Assembly (NCBI GenBank): GCA_031287735.1 | Contig: JAITSO010000002.1 | Location: 1 to 55,571, forward strand | Direction of reading: 5' to 3' | Length of the DNA: 55,571 nucleotides | DNA from: Elusimicrobiota bacterium | Lineage (GTDB): Bacteria > Elusimicrobiota > Endomicrobiia > Endomicrobiales > Endomicrobiaceae | Part shown: piece by piece, positions 1 to 8,247 of the stretch | Numbering within the stretch: position 1 is the stretch's first letter | Layout: each line of letters opens with the position of its first letter | Notes under the pieces: generated by a model | Told to the model about the DNA's origin: nothing | Databases searched by the model: none | The model's input: the letters and a program-made list of their open reading frames with translations, nothing else | Program-made: the position numbers and the translations under genes

Positions 1-183
1 CCAATGCAAACGCGTGGTTATGAAGAAGAAAAACTGCAATGCACTTTAAAAAGTGCAATAAACATAGCACTAACCAAAAATTTAAACTTATCGGCAAACG
101 CAAAATACTCTAAATCTACCACACAAAACAACCTCGCCGCCTCCACTTCAATATCTTATAAGTTCTTAACTAAAGCTGATTGA
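1..183 (+). CDS. C-terminal end of a probable outer-membrane beta-barrel protein (partial)
   Basis: An open frame runs from the first base of the window to a TGA at 181-183, giving about 60 residues, so the gene begins to the left. The visible part has alternating polar and hydrophobic residues (for example NIALTKNLNLSANAKYS and STSISYKFL), the pattern of amphipathic beta strands at the end of an outer-membrane barrel. The chain ends TKAD rather than in the usual C-terminal aromatic residue, which weakens the barrel reading. A hairpin terminator follows 10 bases after the stop. The family cannot be identified from this fragment. The open frame is seen; the barrel is inferred. Confidence 0.5.
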   Translation, partial: PMQTRGYEEEKLQCTLKSAINIALTKNLNLSANAKYSKSTTQNNLAASTSISYKFLTKAD

Positions 184-192
184 TATGTAAAT

Positions 193-226
193 CCTAAAAC
201 TGAATGTTAAAACATTCAGTTTTAGG
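193..226. terminator. Perfect 16-bp inverted repeat between converging genes
   Basis: Arms at 193-208 and 211-226 are exact reverse complements around a two-base loop, flanked by A/T-rich sequence. It lies between the plus-strand fragment ending at 183 and hemW, whose stop codon at 222-224 is inside the right arm. It can therefore terminate both converging transcripts. Confidence 0.75.
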
Positions 227-1322
227 TTAAATTAACGAATTTTTCGGCAATTTGATTAAAAACAAAAATATATTTCTTTGAAATTTTTATTCTGTTGTTT
301 TCATTGTATAAAGTTTTATCTTTTAAACATTCTGAAAGAATTTTATAGAAAGGGTCCTGCAAAAAACTTTCTACTTCCACACCTTCATTTAGTAACCTTA
401 AACCCAAAATTATACGTTCAGTTTTATATAAATTATCATCAATAAATTCAGATTCTGAAACATTTAAGTTTTGGTTTGAAAAATCTATGTATTTTTTAAT
501 GTCACTTATGTTTTTGTATCTTTTTCTTTTGAAATACCCACTTGCACTTGCACCCACGCCGATGTATTGGCAATTACGCCAATAATTTGAATTGTGAAAA
601 GATTCTTTATTTTCTTTTGCCCAATTAGAAATCTCATAATGATTAAACCCTTTTCCGTGCAAAAACGAAACCGCTTCTTCATACATATTTCTTTGTAAAT
701 CATCGTCAGTGCAAACACCGTTTGTGTAAAAAAAAGTTCCTTTTTCTATAGATAAAGGGTATAGAGATAAATGAGTGCTTTCAAAAATGGCAGTTTGGTT
801 TAAGGTTTGCTTCCAAGAATATAAGTCTTGTGTTGGAATACCGTAAATTAAATCTATGTTGATATTTTCAAACTTGAAGTTTTTTATAAGTTCATAAGAT
901 TTGCAAAACGTTTTAAAATCATGGGGCCTACCTAAAATCTGAAGTATTTTATCATCAGTAGATTGCAAACCTACGCTTAACCTTTCAACGCCAAAATTTT
1001 TTAAAACTGCTAATTTTTCTATATCTACAGATTCAGGGTTTAGCTCAAAAGTGTACTCTTTAAGTTCCGACAAATTGAGAGTTGTGTTTATGGCATTGAG
1101 AAGCTTTTCTATTAAATTAACAGGTAAAACGGAAGGTGTTCCGCCGCCTATGTAGATGGAAGTAACATGATAATTTTTAAAATCTTGTAGGTTTTTTATT
1201 AAAGCGTTTATGTAGCTTTTAGCTATTTCTGAAGAATAATTTGATGAAAAAAAGTCACAATAGAAACATTTGCACCTACAAAATGGTATATGAACATAAA
1301 GACCTAAAATTTCACTATTCAT
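222..1322 (-). CDS. hemW: Radical SAM heme chaperone HemW (formerly HemN-like)
   Basis: 366 residues, the usual length for HemW. The N-terminus carries YVHIPFC followed by the radical SAM cysteines C15, C19 and C22 (CX3CX2C), then the glycine-rich IYIGGGTPS motif that contacts S-adenosylmethionine. HemW proteins resemble coproporphyrinogen III dehydrogenase HemN but act as heme-binding chaperones. The shorter N-terminus and CX3CX2C ending in C-D-F fit HemW better than true HemN. It is the last gene of the long minus-strand run starting at cimA, 26 bases after the AlkD-like gene, and its stop codon lies inside the terminator hairpin. Family assignment is firm; the chaperone role is by homology. 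Confidence 0.92.
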   Translation of the reverse strand: MNSEILGLYVHIPFCRCKCFYCDFFSSNYSSEIAKSYINALIKNLQDFKNYHVTSIYIGGGTPSVLPVNLIEKLLNAINTTLNLSELKEYTFELNPESVDIEKLAVLKNFGVERLSVGLQSTDDKILQILGRPHDFKTFCKSYELIKNFKFENINIDLIYGIPTQDLYSWKQTLNQTAIFESTHLSLYPLSIEKGTFFYTNGVCTDDDLQRNMYEEAVSFLHGKGFNHYEISNWAKENKESFHNSNYWRNCQYIGVGASASGYFKRKRYKNISDIKKYIDFSNQNLNVSESEFIDDNLYKTERIILGLRLLNEGVEVESFLQDPFYKILSECLKDKTLYNENNRIKISKKYIFVFNQIAEKFVNLT

Positions 1323-1348
1323 AACTTATAGATTTTAAAACATGGATG

Positions 1349-2059
1349 TTATTTTTTCATGTAAAGCTTTTTTTCATTTACAGAAAGTTTTTCTATTGAA
1401 TATCTTAACATTGTTCTTGGCATAGATTTTGAGTATTTGTTTAAGAATGTAGTTAAGACTTTTAAATTTTTTTTGCCAACTTCTCTTAACATCCAACCAG
1501 TTGCTTTATGTATTAAATCGTGTTTATGGGTCAAAAATAACTTTGCAAGTTCTATTGTTTCTTCAAATTTATCCTTTTTTATGAAATAGAGCGTTGATAC
1601 CATTGCAATTCTTTCTTTCCAAAGGTCGCATGATTTTGCAAATTGCCAAAAAATTTTTAGATTATTGCTGTACCAGAATTCTCCGGCAATGTTTGGAGCG
1701 GATAAATCTACTAGATCCCAGTTATTGATGTGTTTTGAATTTCTAATATATGTTTTCATTATGGGAGGTTTTTGTTTTTCAGCAGATTTGTATTTTTTTA
1801 TCAAAATAAAAATAGCACTTAAACGAACTTCATGTATCTCATTTTGCAGCAATATTTCTGTTTCTTTAAGAGAAATATTTTTCCAATACTTTTCTGAAAC
1901 AAGCCTTATTTGAGGAACTTTTATCCCCCAAAATTTATCACCTTCTCCATAACCACTTTTAAAAGCTTTGAAAAATTTATAATTGTGTTTTGCAAATGTA
2001 GCATCTGAAAATTTTTTTAAATCATTTAAAATTTTGCTTTTAAAGTTAGAGGTCGACAT
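1349..2059 (-). CDS. DNA alkylation repair protein, AlkD-like glycosylase
   Basis: 236 residues, all-helical with repeated HEAT-like helices, the expected size for the AlkD family. These enzymes excise 3-methyladenine and 7-methylguanine without flipping the base. The active-site residues known from Bacillus cereus AlkD have counterparts: W114 and D118 in NNWDLVDLSAP and R150 in WKERIAM. The start overlaps the end of the upstream 60-aa membrane orf by 14 bases, suggesting translational coupling. Placement among central-metabolism genes says nothing about function. The family is confidently recognised; the exact lesion specificity is not visible. Confidence 0.88.
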   Translation of the reverse strand: MSTSNFKSKILNDLKKFSDATFAKHNYKFFKAFKSGYGEGDKFWGIKVPQIRLVSEKYWKNISLKETEILLQNEIHEVRLSAIFILIKKYKSAEKQKPPIMKTYIRNSKHINNWDLVDLSAPNIAGEFWYSNNLKIFWQFAKSCDLWKERIAMVSTLYFIKKDKFEETIELAKLFLTHKHDLIHKATGWMLREVGKKNLKVLTTFLNKYSKSMPRTMLRYSIEKLSVNEKKLYMKK

Positions 2060-2228
2060 ATTTTCTCAAAAGAATTGATAAAACAAAAAATAGAATTGTG
2101 CCAAAGAAGAAAAGAGAAGCTAAATTGATTTTAATTATTCTCAATATTTTATGGAAAACTAAAAACAGCAATGCAAAAACAATGCCAAAAACTATAGAAT
2201 GAACTATTAAAGCCAAAGATGTTGTCAT
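2046..2228 (-). CDS. Small two-helix membrane protein of unknown function
   Basis: 60 residues, almost entirely hydrophobic, with two predicted membrane helices at about residues 7-28 and 36-55 separated by a short basic turn (HKILRIIK). The tail LLRKYVDL is charged, so the positive-inside rule is ambiguous. A good ribosome site (TAGGAG) lies seven bases before the ATG. The end overlaps the AlkD-like gene by 14 bases. I do not recognise a family. The ribosome site, the coupling and the membrane-like composition support a real gene. Confidence 0.6.
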   Translation of the reverse strand: MTTSLALIVHSIVFGIVFALLFLVFHKILRIIKINLASLFFFGTILFFVLSILLRKYVDL

Positions 2229-2251
2229 TTGAAACTCCTAAATTTTATTTT

Positions 2252-3082
2252 TTAAAAGTTAACTATGCTTGCTTCAATTTCAGACATTGCTTTTTCCGCT
2301 AATTCTTGCGATGGTGCTTTACCATGCCAATCTGCGGAATTTTCCATAAAAGAAACGCCTTTTCCTTTGATGGTTTTTGCGATGATTGCGGTCGGTTTTT
2401 CTTTATTGTTTTTGAATTGATTATAAGCTTTGTCTATTTCTGGCAAATTATGACCGTCAACGGATAATGTGTTCCAACCAAAAGATTTGTATTTTTCTGC
2501 CAAAGGCGCAATATTTAAAACATCCTTTGTCCAACCGTCTATTTGTAAACAGTTATCGTCGATAACTGCACACAAATTGTCAAGCTTGAAGTGTGCTGCA
2601 GACATTACAGCTTCCCAAACACTGCCCTCTTGTTGTTCGCCATCGCCCATAAGAACGTAAACTTTGCTGTCTTTTTTCAACCGTTTTAGACCGATGGCAA
2701 TTCCGGCGCCTATTGACAACCCATAGCCCAAAGAACCTGTTGATATTTCAATCCCAGGCAATTCCTTATCGCTTGCTGGATGTCCTTGCAATCTACTGCC
2801 ACTTTTCCTTAAAGTCCATAACTCGTTGTTATCAAAACAGCCAATTTGCGATAGAACTGCATACAATACCGGACAAACATGACCTTTTGACAAGACAAAG
2901 TAGTCTCTGTTTTCATCTTTATAATTTTTGCTGTTAAGGTTTATGTGATTAAAATATAACGACACCATCAATTCTACCGCTGAAAGACTACCGCCTGGAT
3001 GTCCTGACCCAGCAATTGTAATCATTTTTATAATATCTTTTCTAACATTAGCCGATATTATTTTTAAGTCTGTTTCTTTCAT
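2252..3082 (-). CDS. Transketolase, N-terminal (thiamine diphosphate-binding) subunit
   Basis: 276 residues, covering only the N-terminal third to half of a classical 650-residue transketolase. It has the catalytic SGHPGG region with H28, LSKGHVCPVLYA, the phosphate-contacting LQGHPA, and the cofactor motif GDGEQQEG at 147-154 paired with IDDNCLQIDG near 175-184. Split transketolases have a separate C-terminal pyrimidine-binding subunit, normally the next gene. Here the next gene is a 60-aa membrane orf, so the partner must lie outside this window. With tpiA and rpiB nearby this places sugar-phosphate interconversion in one operon. It could alternatively serve an unknown transketolase-like reaction. 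Confidence 0.88.
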   Translation of the reverse strand: MKETDLKIISANVRKDIIKMITIAGSGHPGGSLSAVELMVSLYFNHINLNSKNYKDENRDYFVLSKGHVCPVLYAVLSQIGCFDNNELWTLRKSGSRLQGHPASDKELPGIEISTGSLGYGLSIGAGIAIGLKRLKKDSKVYVLMGDGEQQEGSVWEAVMSAAHFKLDNLCAVIDDNCLQIDGWTKDVLNIAPLAEKYKSFGWNTLSVDGHNLPEIDKAYNQFKNNKEKPTAIIAKTIKGKGVSFMENSADWHGKAPSQELAEKAMSEIEASIVNF

Positions 3083-3119
3083 TATAGCCTCTTTTTATTG
3101 GCTGTTTTATTTTACCTTT

Positions 3120-4031
3120 TTAAGCACTTATAATTTTCCTTGCCAATCCAAAATCAAGCCGTCTGCGGTAAAGTCCATCTTTTCTTAAACCTTTAAATGC
3201 CGTTAAAAAAACATCTTTTGTTTTATTTCTAAAATCATTTAAAATTTCATTTAAATCGTCAACTTTAATTTTTTTATTTACTTTGATTTTTATTATTGAG
3301 CGGCAAGAAGTTGAAACTTTGTAATTTGTTAATTCTTTTACATTACAAAATCTAATTGAAGCAGAATCTGTATTATCTATTGCAAAAAGACCTAAATTGG
3401 CGCCATTAGAGTTAAATTCAATTCTATCGTTGTTGTTTATTTGTGGAATAAGTTTTTGCATATCATAGTATTTGCCGAGATAATTACTATTTCTATAAAT
3501 TTCAAAGTCATAAGTTAAATTCGGCGACCAAAGAGCTAAACAAGCCGGTGCCTCTGTATCGTCAAAGATTTCATAAGCTAATGATATAACGCGAGAAAGT
3601 CTGTCATGAAATATGCCGGCTGTAATAAAACTTTCAGGAATTATTGCGGCAACATATTCGCAATTTTGAAGGCATTTTGCTATGGCAAATTTATACAAAT
3701 CATCAAATTCAGGGTTGGGAAAAGGCAAATTCCTGCGTGTTGCTGAATTTTTGGCAAGCCAAGGTGGATTTGTTATGCAAACCTTATGATTTTTAGGAAA
3801 ATCTTTTAAGCTATTGCGATACATAACATCATCTGAATTTGGCGAAATATCATAACTTTTAAAACATTTTGCGTAACCTAAATTCTGTAGCAAAGAAATT
3901 ATATTATTTGCACCTGCAAATGGTTCTAAAACGATCTCGTTTTTGAGATTAGCTTTTTTTGCCCATTGCTTGAAAGGTTTTAAAGAAAAAGGATTGCCTA
4001 CTGTATAATACTGTCCTAATTCTCTTTTCAT
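3120..4031 (-). CDS. Orphan N6-adenine DNA methyltransferase
   Basis: 303 residues. The S-adenosylmethionine-binding motif I region is EPFAGANN (36-43), followed by the acidic motif II residue D61 in SYDISPN and the catalytic motif IV NPPW at 88-91. This order marks the N6-adenine class. The N-terminal GQYYT motif is common in type II methyltransferases. The C-terminal 150 residues should hold the target-recognition region. No restriction endonuclase-like gene is next to it: the neighbours are rpiB upstream and transketolase downstream. It therefore looks like a solitary, possibly regulatory methyltransferase or a remnant of a restriction system. The catalytic class is seen; the target site and role are unknown. 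Confidence 0.85.
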   Translation of the reverse strand: MKRELGQYYTVGNPFSLKPFKQWAKKANLKNEIVLEPFAGANNIISLLQNLGYAKCFKSYDISPNSDDVMYRNSLKDFPKNHKVCITNPPWLAKNSATRRNLPFPNPEFDDLYKFAIAKCLQNCEYVAAIIPESFITAGIFHDRLSRVISLAYEIFDDTEAPACLALWSPNLTYDFEIYRNSNYLGKYYDMQKLIPQINNNDRIEFNSNGANLGLFAIDNTDSASIRFCNVKELTNYKVSTSCRSIIKIKVNKKIKVDDLNEILNDFRNKTKDVFLTAFKGLRKDGLYRRRLDFGLARKIISA

Positions 4032-4064
4032 AAAATTAAATCCATTAAAGTAAAATTGTGCTTT

Positions 4065-4505
4065 TTATTGTTCCAAACGTTTTATTTTTTCTATTCTTTT
4101 CAGATGTCTTATTTCAAACGGAGTTTCAAGAAAAATTTTTATTCTATGGCAAATTTCATCGGCTGATGCTGTTCTTGCACCTAAACATAATACATTTGCA
4201 CAATTATGTTTGGCCGCAAGTTTTGCACTGCTTTCATCCCAACAAACTGCTGCGATAATTCCATTGATTTTATTGGCCGCAATAGACATGCCTATTCCTG
4301 TCCCGCAAATAAGAATGCCTTTGTCAGATTTTTTCCCCGCTACAGCTTCTGCTACTTTCTTTGCATAATCAGGATAATCGCAGCTTTCTTTACCGCTGAA
4401 ACCAAAATCTTCTACTTGATAACCGCTGTTTTTAAGATAAAATTTTACACTATTTCTAATCTCTGCAGCACTATGATCTGTACCAAAGGCAATTTTTAAA
4501 GGCAT
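4065..4505 (-). CDS. rpiB: Ribose-5-phosphate isomerase B
   Basis: 146 residues, the standard length of the RpiB/LacAB family. The N-terminal FGTDHSAAE gives D10 and H11, and C67 in ILICGTGIGMSIAANK is the expected catalytic base of RpiB-type enzymes. It interconverts ribose 5-phosphate and ribulose 5-phosphate in the non-oxidative pentose phosphate pathway. It lies 21 bases after tpiA in the same operon, with a transketolase half further downstream. Some family members act on allose or galactose 6-phosphates. The general metabolic context makes ribose 5-phosphate the best guess. Confidence 0.93.
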   Translation of the reverse strand: MPLKIAFGTDHSAAEIRNSVKFYLKNSGYQVEDFGFSGKESCDYPDYAKKVAEAVAGKKSDKGILICGTGIGMSIAANKINGIIAAVCWDESSAKLAAKHNCANVLCLGARTASADEICHRIKIFLETPFEIRHLKRIEKIKRLEQ

Positions 4506-4526
4506 AACTTAAATTGGTTCAGAAAT

Positions 4527-5279
4527 TTATTTTGCGAAATTGATGAGTTTTGCAAAATCTTCTATTTTCAAACTTGCTCCGCCTACAAGTCCGCCGTCAA
4601 TATCATTTTTTTTCATAAGATCTGACACATTGCAAGGGTTTACAGAACCACCGTAAAGAATCCTTACTTTATCTGCGGCAGTTGCATACATTTGTCTGTA
4701 TATTTTTCTAATAAACTCGTGAACTTCCTGTGCTTGTTCTGGAGTTGCAGTTTTCCCTGTTCCAATTGCCCAAACCGGCTCATAAGCGATAACTATGTTT
4801 TCAGCTTCCTGTACACTTAAATTTGCAATTCCTTCTTTTACTTGTTTTTCTATAATTTTAAAAGTTATGTTTTCTTCTCTTTCTTTAAGAGTTTCACCTA
4901 CGCAAACAATAGGAATAAGCCCGGCAGCTATTGCAGCTTTTGTTTTTTTGTTGACTGTTTCATCTGTTTCGCCAAAATATTGTCTACGTTCGGAATGTCC
5001 TATTATTACATAAGAGCAGCCAGCATCTTTTAGCATTGAAGGCGAAATTTCACCTGTGAAAGCTCCTTTTTCTTCCCAAAAAATGTTTTGGGCACCTAAT
5101 TTAGCACTTGAATTTTTAAGTTCATTGTTTACTGCATAAAGTGCTGTAAAAGTAGGACATACTAAAATTTCAACATCTTTTACATCTGCAACAGTGTTTT
5201 TAAGTTCTTTAATAAACGATACTGCGTCTGGAATAGTTTTGTTCATTTTCCAGTTTCCAGCCATCAATGGTTTCCTCAT
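4527..5279 (-). CDS. tpiA: Triosephosphate isomerase
   Basis: 250 residues, full length for this TIM-barrel glycolytic enzyme. All catalytic residues are present: N9 and K11 in GNWKMNK, H95 in IIGHSERR, and E167 in AYEPVWAIGTG, which leads into the flexible loop 6. The phosphate-binding GGS motif is in ILYGGSVNP and the GGLVGGASL signature is near the C-terminus. It interconverts dihydroxyacetone phosphate and glyceraldehyde 3-phosphate. The gene follows porB by 47 bases, with an AGGGAG-type ribosome site, and precedes rpiB. Other glycolytic genes are not beside it. Confidence 0.97.
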   Translation of the reverse strand: MRKPLMAGNWKMNKTIPDAVSFIKELKNTVADVKDVEILVCPTFTALYAVNNELKNSSAKLGAQNIFWEEKGAFTGEISPSMLKDAGCSYVIIGHSERRQYFGETDETVNKKTKAAIAAGLIPIVCVGETLKEREENITFKIIEKQVKEGIANLSVQEAENIVIAYEPVWAIGTGKTATPEQAQEVHEFIRKIYRQMYATAADKVRILYGGSVNPCNVSDLMKKNDIDGGLVGGASLKIEDFAKLINFAK

Positions 5280-5326
5280 AAAATCTCCCTTATAATTGTA
5301 TTTTTTGCGTTTAATGTTTTTTGTTA

Positions 5327-6262
5327 TTATGCCTGGTTATTTTCAGCAGCTCTTTTGTTTAAAAATTCCCAATTTCTATCAACTTCCTTTTGAATCTCTT
5401 CAATAACCCCCGCATTTTCAGGTTTAAATAAATGTTTAAACCTACCTTGTAGTTTTAAAAATTCCGTTACCGGCTTTTTTTCTTTTGGCTTGACATTGAT
5501 TTTATAAACTCCGTTTTCAATTTCGTAAGAAGACCAAATGCAAGTTTCAATTGCAAGTCTTGCAAGATTCATCGTTTCTTCCGGGTTATAGTTCCAGCCG
5601 AGCCGGCAAGGGGTAAAAACATTTATAAAAGTCGGTCCGTCGACGGCTAAAGCTTTTTGGACTTTTGTGATAAAATCATTCCAATTTCCAATGTAAGATT
5701 GCGCAACGTAAGGGATATTATGAGCTGCGATAATAGCGGTCAAATCTTTTCTGCTTTGTTCTTTTCCATGTTTTGCTTTTCCATCTGGTGCTGTGGTAGT
5801 GGTAGCACCTCTGGGGGTAGCACCGGAGCGTTGAATGCCGGTATTCATATAAGCTTCATTGTTATAACAGATATAAAGCATTCTATGACCTCTTTCCATT
5901 GCACCGGATAAAGACTGCAATCCAATATCATAAGTTCCGCCGTCACCTCCAAAAGCTATAAATCTTATATCATCTTTGATTTTGCCTTGTTTTTTTAAAC
6001 TTTTGTAAGCGGCTTCAATACCGCTACAAGTAGCGGCTGAATTTTCAAAAGCGCTGTGAAAAAATGAATTTTTCCAAGCAGTATAAGGAAAAACAGTAGT
6101 AGATACTTCTAAACAACCAGTTGCACTTGTTACAACAACAGGTGTGTTACCCACTGCGATCATCGCTTGTCTTGCCATAATGCCTGCTCCGCATCCAGCA
6201 CAAAGTCGATGCCCGCCGGTTAGATGTTCAGGATTTTTGCTGAGTTCTTTTAAATTTGCCAT
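5327..6262 (-). CDS. porB: 2-oxoacid (probably pyruvate):ferredoxin oxidoreductase, beta subunit
   Basis: 311 residues. This subunit binds thiamine diphosphate, through GGDGGTYDIG and the downstream YNNEAYMNTG. It also binds a 4Fe-4S cluster through cysteines in LCAGCGAG, TGCLEV and TPCRLGWNY. With PorA, PorD and PorG it oxidises pyruvate to acetyl-CoA and CO2 and reduces ferredoxin. The motif order and cysteine pattern match the pyruvate-type beta subunits of four-subunit enzymes. The order here is G-D-orf-A-orf-B, with two unknown small genes interposed. Pyruvate is the likeliest substrate because cimA heads the operon, but 2-ketoisovalerate enzymes look similar. Confidence 0.93.
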   Translation of the reverse strand: MANLKELSKNPEHLTGGHRLCAGCGAGIMARQAMIAVGNTPVVVTSATGCLEVSTTVFPYTAWKNSFFHSAFENSAATCSGIEAAYKSLKKQGKIKDDIRFIAFGGDGGTYDIGLQSLSGAMERGHRMLYICYNNEAYMNTGIQRSGATPRGATTTTAPDGKAKHGKEQSRKDLTAIIAAHNIPYVAQSYIGNWNDFITKVQKALAVDGPTFINVFTPCRLGWNYNPEETMNLARLAIETCIWSSYEIENGVYKINVKPKEKKPVTEFLKLQGRFKHLFKPENAGVIEEIQKEVDRNWEFLNKRAAENNQA

Positions 6263-6307
6263 TTTAATTCTCCAAATTAGGGTAAAAAGTAACCCATTTT
6301 TTATTTT

Positions 6308-6625
6308 TTATGCGGATAATAACTCTTTTATTGCCGCAAATGCAGAAAGCAACAAAGTAGCAATATTTAAATACAACATGTGAGCTTCAAATTTTGAAGA
6401 AGCACTGCTTTTAACAGACTTTATCCATACGAATATGCCGGTTGCGGAATTTAATATCGCAAATATCCACAATAAGACGATAATTTTAGGTTCAAAGATG
6501 GGAACATTAAAAATATAAAAATATATATCATCTACTACTCCTATTGTGTCAAGCAAAAATATAAGCAACGACACCAAAGATACTGAGCTGCACAAGAGCA
6601 ATAAAAATTTTTTAAGAGTGTTCAA
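6308..6625 (-). CDS. Small membrane protein of unknown function within the por operon
   Basis: 105 residues with three likely membrane segments at about residues 6-28, 46-68 and 83-102, and a basic stretch (WIKSVKSSASSKFE) between the second and third. It sits between porA and porB, which are normally adjacent, with 72 and 45 bases on either side and an AGGAGGC ribosome site before the ATG. I recognise no family and see no redox-cofactor motif. Its place between two subunits of one cytoplasmic enzyme suggests co-expression, possibly membrane anchoring, but that is speculation. Confidence 0.6.
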   Translation of the reverse strand: MNTLKKFLLLLCSSVSLVSLLIFLLDTIGVVDDIYFYIFNVPIFEPKIIVLLWIFAILNSATGIFVWIKSVKSSASSKFEAHMLYLNIATLLLSAFAAIKELLSA

Positions 6626-6697
6626 ACAGATGCCTCCTATAAAAGTTCACTATATAACCAACAATAAAGTCTAACTTCCAAACATGCATCAATAATT

Positions 6698-7912
6698 TTA
6701 CATTGTTTTCTTAATTCTAACATTTACATATTCAGGCGATATAGGTGGTGTTTTGTTTCCGTCTTTAATTTTTACAAGATCTTCAAAAATTCCTGAAATA
6801 TGAGAAATGCTTATTTCTCTTCCACCAAGGCCGTAAACATAGTTTGCAAGTTTTGGAACAGTAGCACCTGCTGCATACAAGGAAGCTGCTACATCTGAAT
6901 AAAGAGGAGCAAAAGCACCTGAACAAGCATCGGCTTTATCCATAATTCCTATAGCCTTAACATGTGCTAAATCTTTCGCAATCTCTTCAACTGGGAAAGG
7001 TCTAAAAAGACGTATTTTTAAAAGTCCAGCTTTAATCCCATTTTTACGCAGGCTATCTACAACAACTTTTGTTGTTCCGGCTGTTGAACCTATTGCTACT
7101 ATTGCAATTTCAGCATCGTCAAGTTTGTATTTTTCATAAAAATCATATCTACGTCCAAAAGTTTTCTCAAAATCTTTTGCGACTTCTAAAACTATTTTTT
7201 TAGAATCTCTCATAGCTTGTGCAACTTGAAATCTATGCTCAAAATAGTAATCCTGCAAATCAATAGAACCTAGTGTGTATGGTTTTTTTAAGTCTAATAA
7301 ATATCTTTTTGGTTCATATTCTCCAATGAAGTTTTTAACATCTTCATCTGGATAGGTTTCTACAACTTCCATGCAATGAGAAATTATAAAGCCGTCTGTT
7401 GTAACAAGTGCTGGCAACTTTGCTTTTTCAGCAATTTTGACAGCTTGGATTAGGTTATCGTAAGCTTCTTGAGAATTTTCCGAATAAATTTGTATCCAAC
7501 CTGAATCTCTTGCACCCATAGTATCTGACTGATCACCATGAATATTTATAGGTGCAGAAATTGCTCTATTAACTTCAGCCATTACTATAGGAAGTCTTAA
7601 GCCGGCAGCTATATAAAGCATTTCCCACATAAGGCTTAAACCTTGCGAAGATGTGCCGGTCATTGCTCTGGCTCCGGCAGCAGAAGCTGCTATAGTTGCA
7701 GACATAGCTGAATGTTCGCTTTCTACTGCGACATACTCGCTTTTTACAATACCGTCAGCTACAAACTGAGAAAATATTTGGACAATTTCTGTTGCGGGTG
7801 TTATAGGATAAGCGGCGACAACATCTGGTTCTATCTGCCGCATTGCTTCAGCCATTACTTCATTTCCGGTTTTTGCAGCAAGTTTTCCTTTTGAATATAC
7901 TGGTTTTATCAT
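6698..7912 (-). CDS. porA: 2-oxoacid (probably pyruvate):ferredoxin oxidoreductase, alpha subunit
   Basis: 404 residues, normal for a separate alpha subunit. It has the conserved AYPITPATEIV near residue 36, the GTSSQGLSLM stretch, and INIHGDQSD near residue 124, typical of the pyrimidine-binding domain that completes the active site with PorB. A C-terminal transketolase-like domain (VAIGSTAGTTKVVVDSL) follows. The ATG shares one base with the stop codon of the upstream coiled-coil orf (TAATG), a strong sign of translational coupling. An AGGAGG-type ribosome site overlaps the end of that orf. Substrate is inferred from context. Confidence 0.95.
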   Translation of the reverse strand: MIKPVYSKGKLAAKTGNEVMAEAMRQIEPDVVAAYPITPATEIVQIFSQFVADGIVKSEYVAVESEHSAMSATIAASAAGARAMTGTSSQGLSLMWEMLYIAAGLRLPIVMAEVNRAISAPINIHGDQSDTMGARDSGWIQIYSENSQEAYDNLIQAVKIAEKAKLPALVTTDGFIISHCMEVVETYPDEDVKNFIGEYEPKRYLLDLKKPYTLGSIDLQDYYFEHRFQVAQAMRDSKKIVLEVAKDFEKTFGRRYDFYEKYKLDDAEIAIVAIGSTAGTTKVVVDSLRKNGIKAGLLKIRLFRPFPVEEIAKDLAHVKAIGIMDKADACSGAFAPLYSDVAASLYAAGATVPKLANYVYGLGGREISISHISGIFEDLVKIKDGNKTPPISPEYVNVRIKKTM

Positions 7913-8196
7913 TATAAACCTCCCGGTTCTTTTATTTTCTCTTCTATTTCTTTTATGCTTTTGGTCAAGCTTTTTATTTGTTCGGCTATTATCCTTATTT
8001 TGAATTTTATGGCTTCAGGTATTTTTAACTTTTCTAATTTTTCTAATGCTTTATTGCTACCAAACAGCTGTTTTTGGTTTTCTATTCCGTTCTCACTTAG
8101 TATGGTACGCATTTCTTTTTTCAGACCATCGCATGACCTTGCTAATTTGTCTTGAGCATCAATCAGATTTTCAAATTCAACTTTTGCTTTACCCAT
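7912..8196 (-). CDS. Short coiled-coil protein translationally coupled to porA
   Basis: 94 residues, highly charged and helical. There are two heptad-like stretches, about residues 5-40 and 60-90 (ending SIKEIEEKIKEPGGL), and no cysteine cluster or membrane segment. C23 is its only cysteine. Its stop codon shares a base with the porA start. The gene lies between the ferredoxin-like subunit PorD and PorA, where known por operons have nothing. It may be an assembly factor or a structural helper of the oxidoreductase; this is inference from coupling alone. I do not recognise a family. Confidence 0.65.
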   Translation of the reverse strand: MGKAKVEFENLIDAQDKLARSCDGLKKEMRTILSENGIENQKQLFGSNKALEKLEKLKIPEAIKFKIRIIAEQIKSLTKSIKEIEEKIKEPGGL

Positions 8197-8247
8197 TTAA
8201 TTTACCTTTCTTTCTATTTTTTGATAACTCATAATTTATTTATGAAA

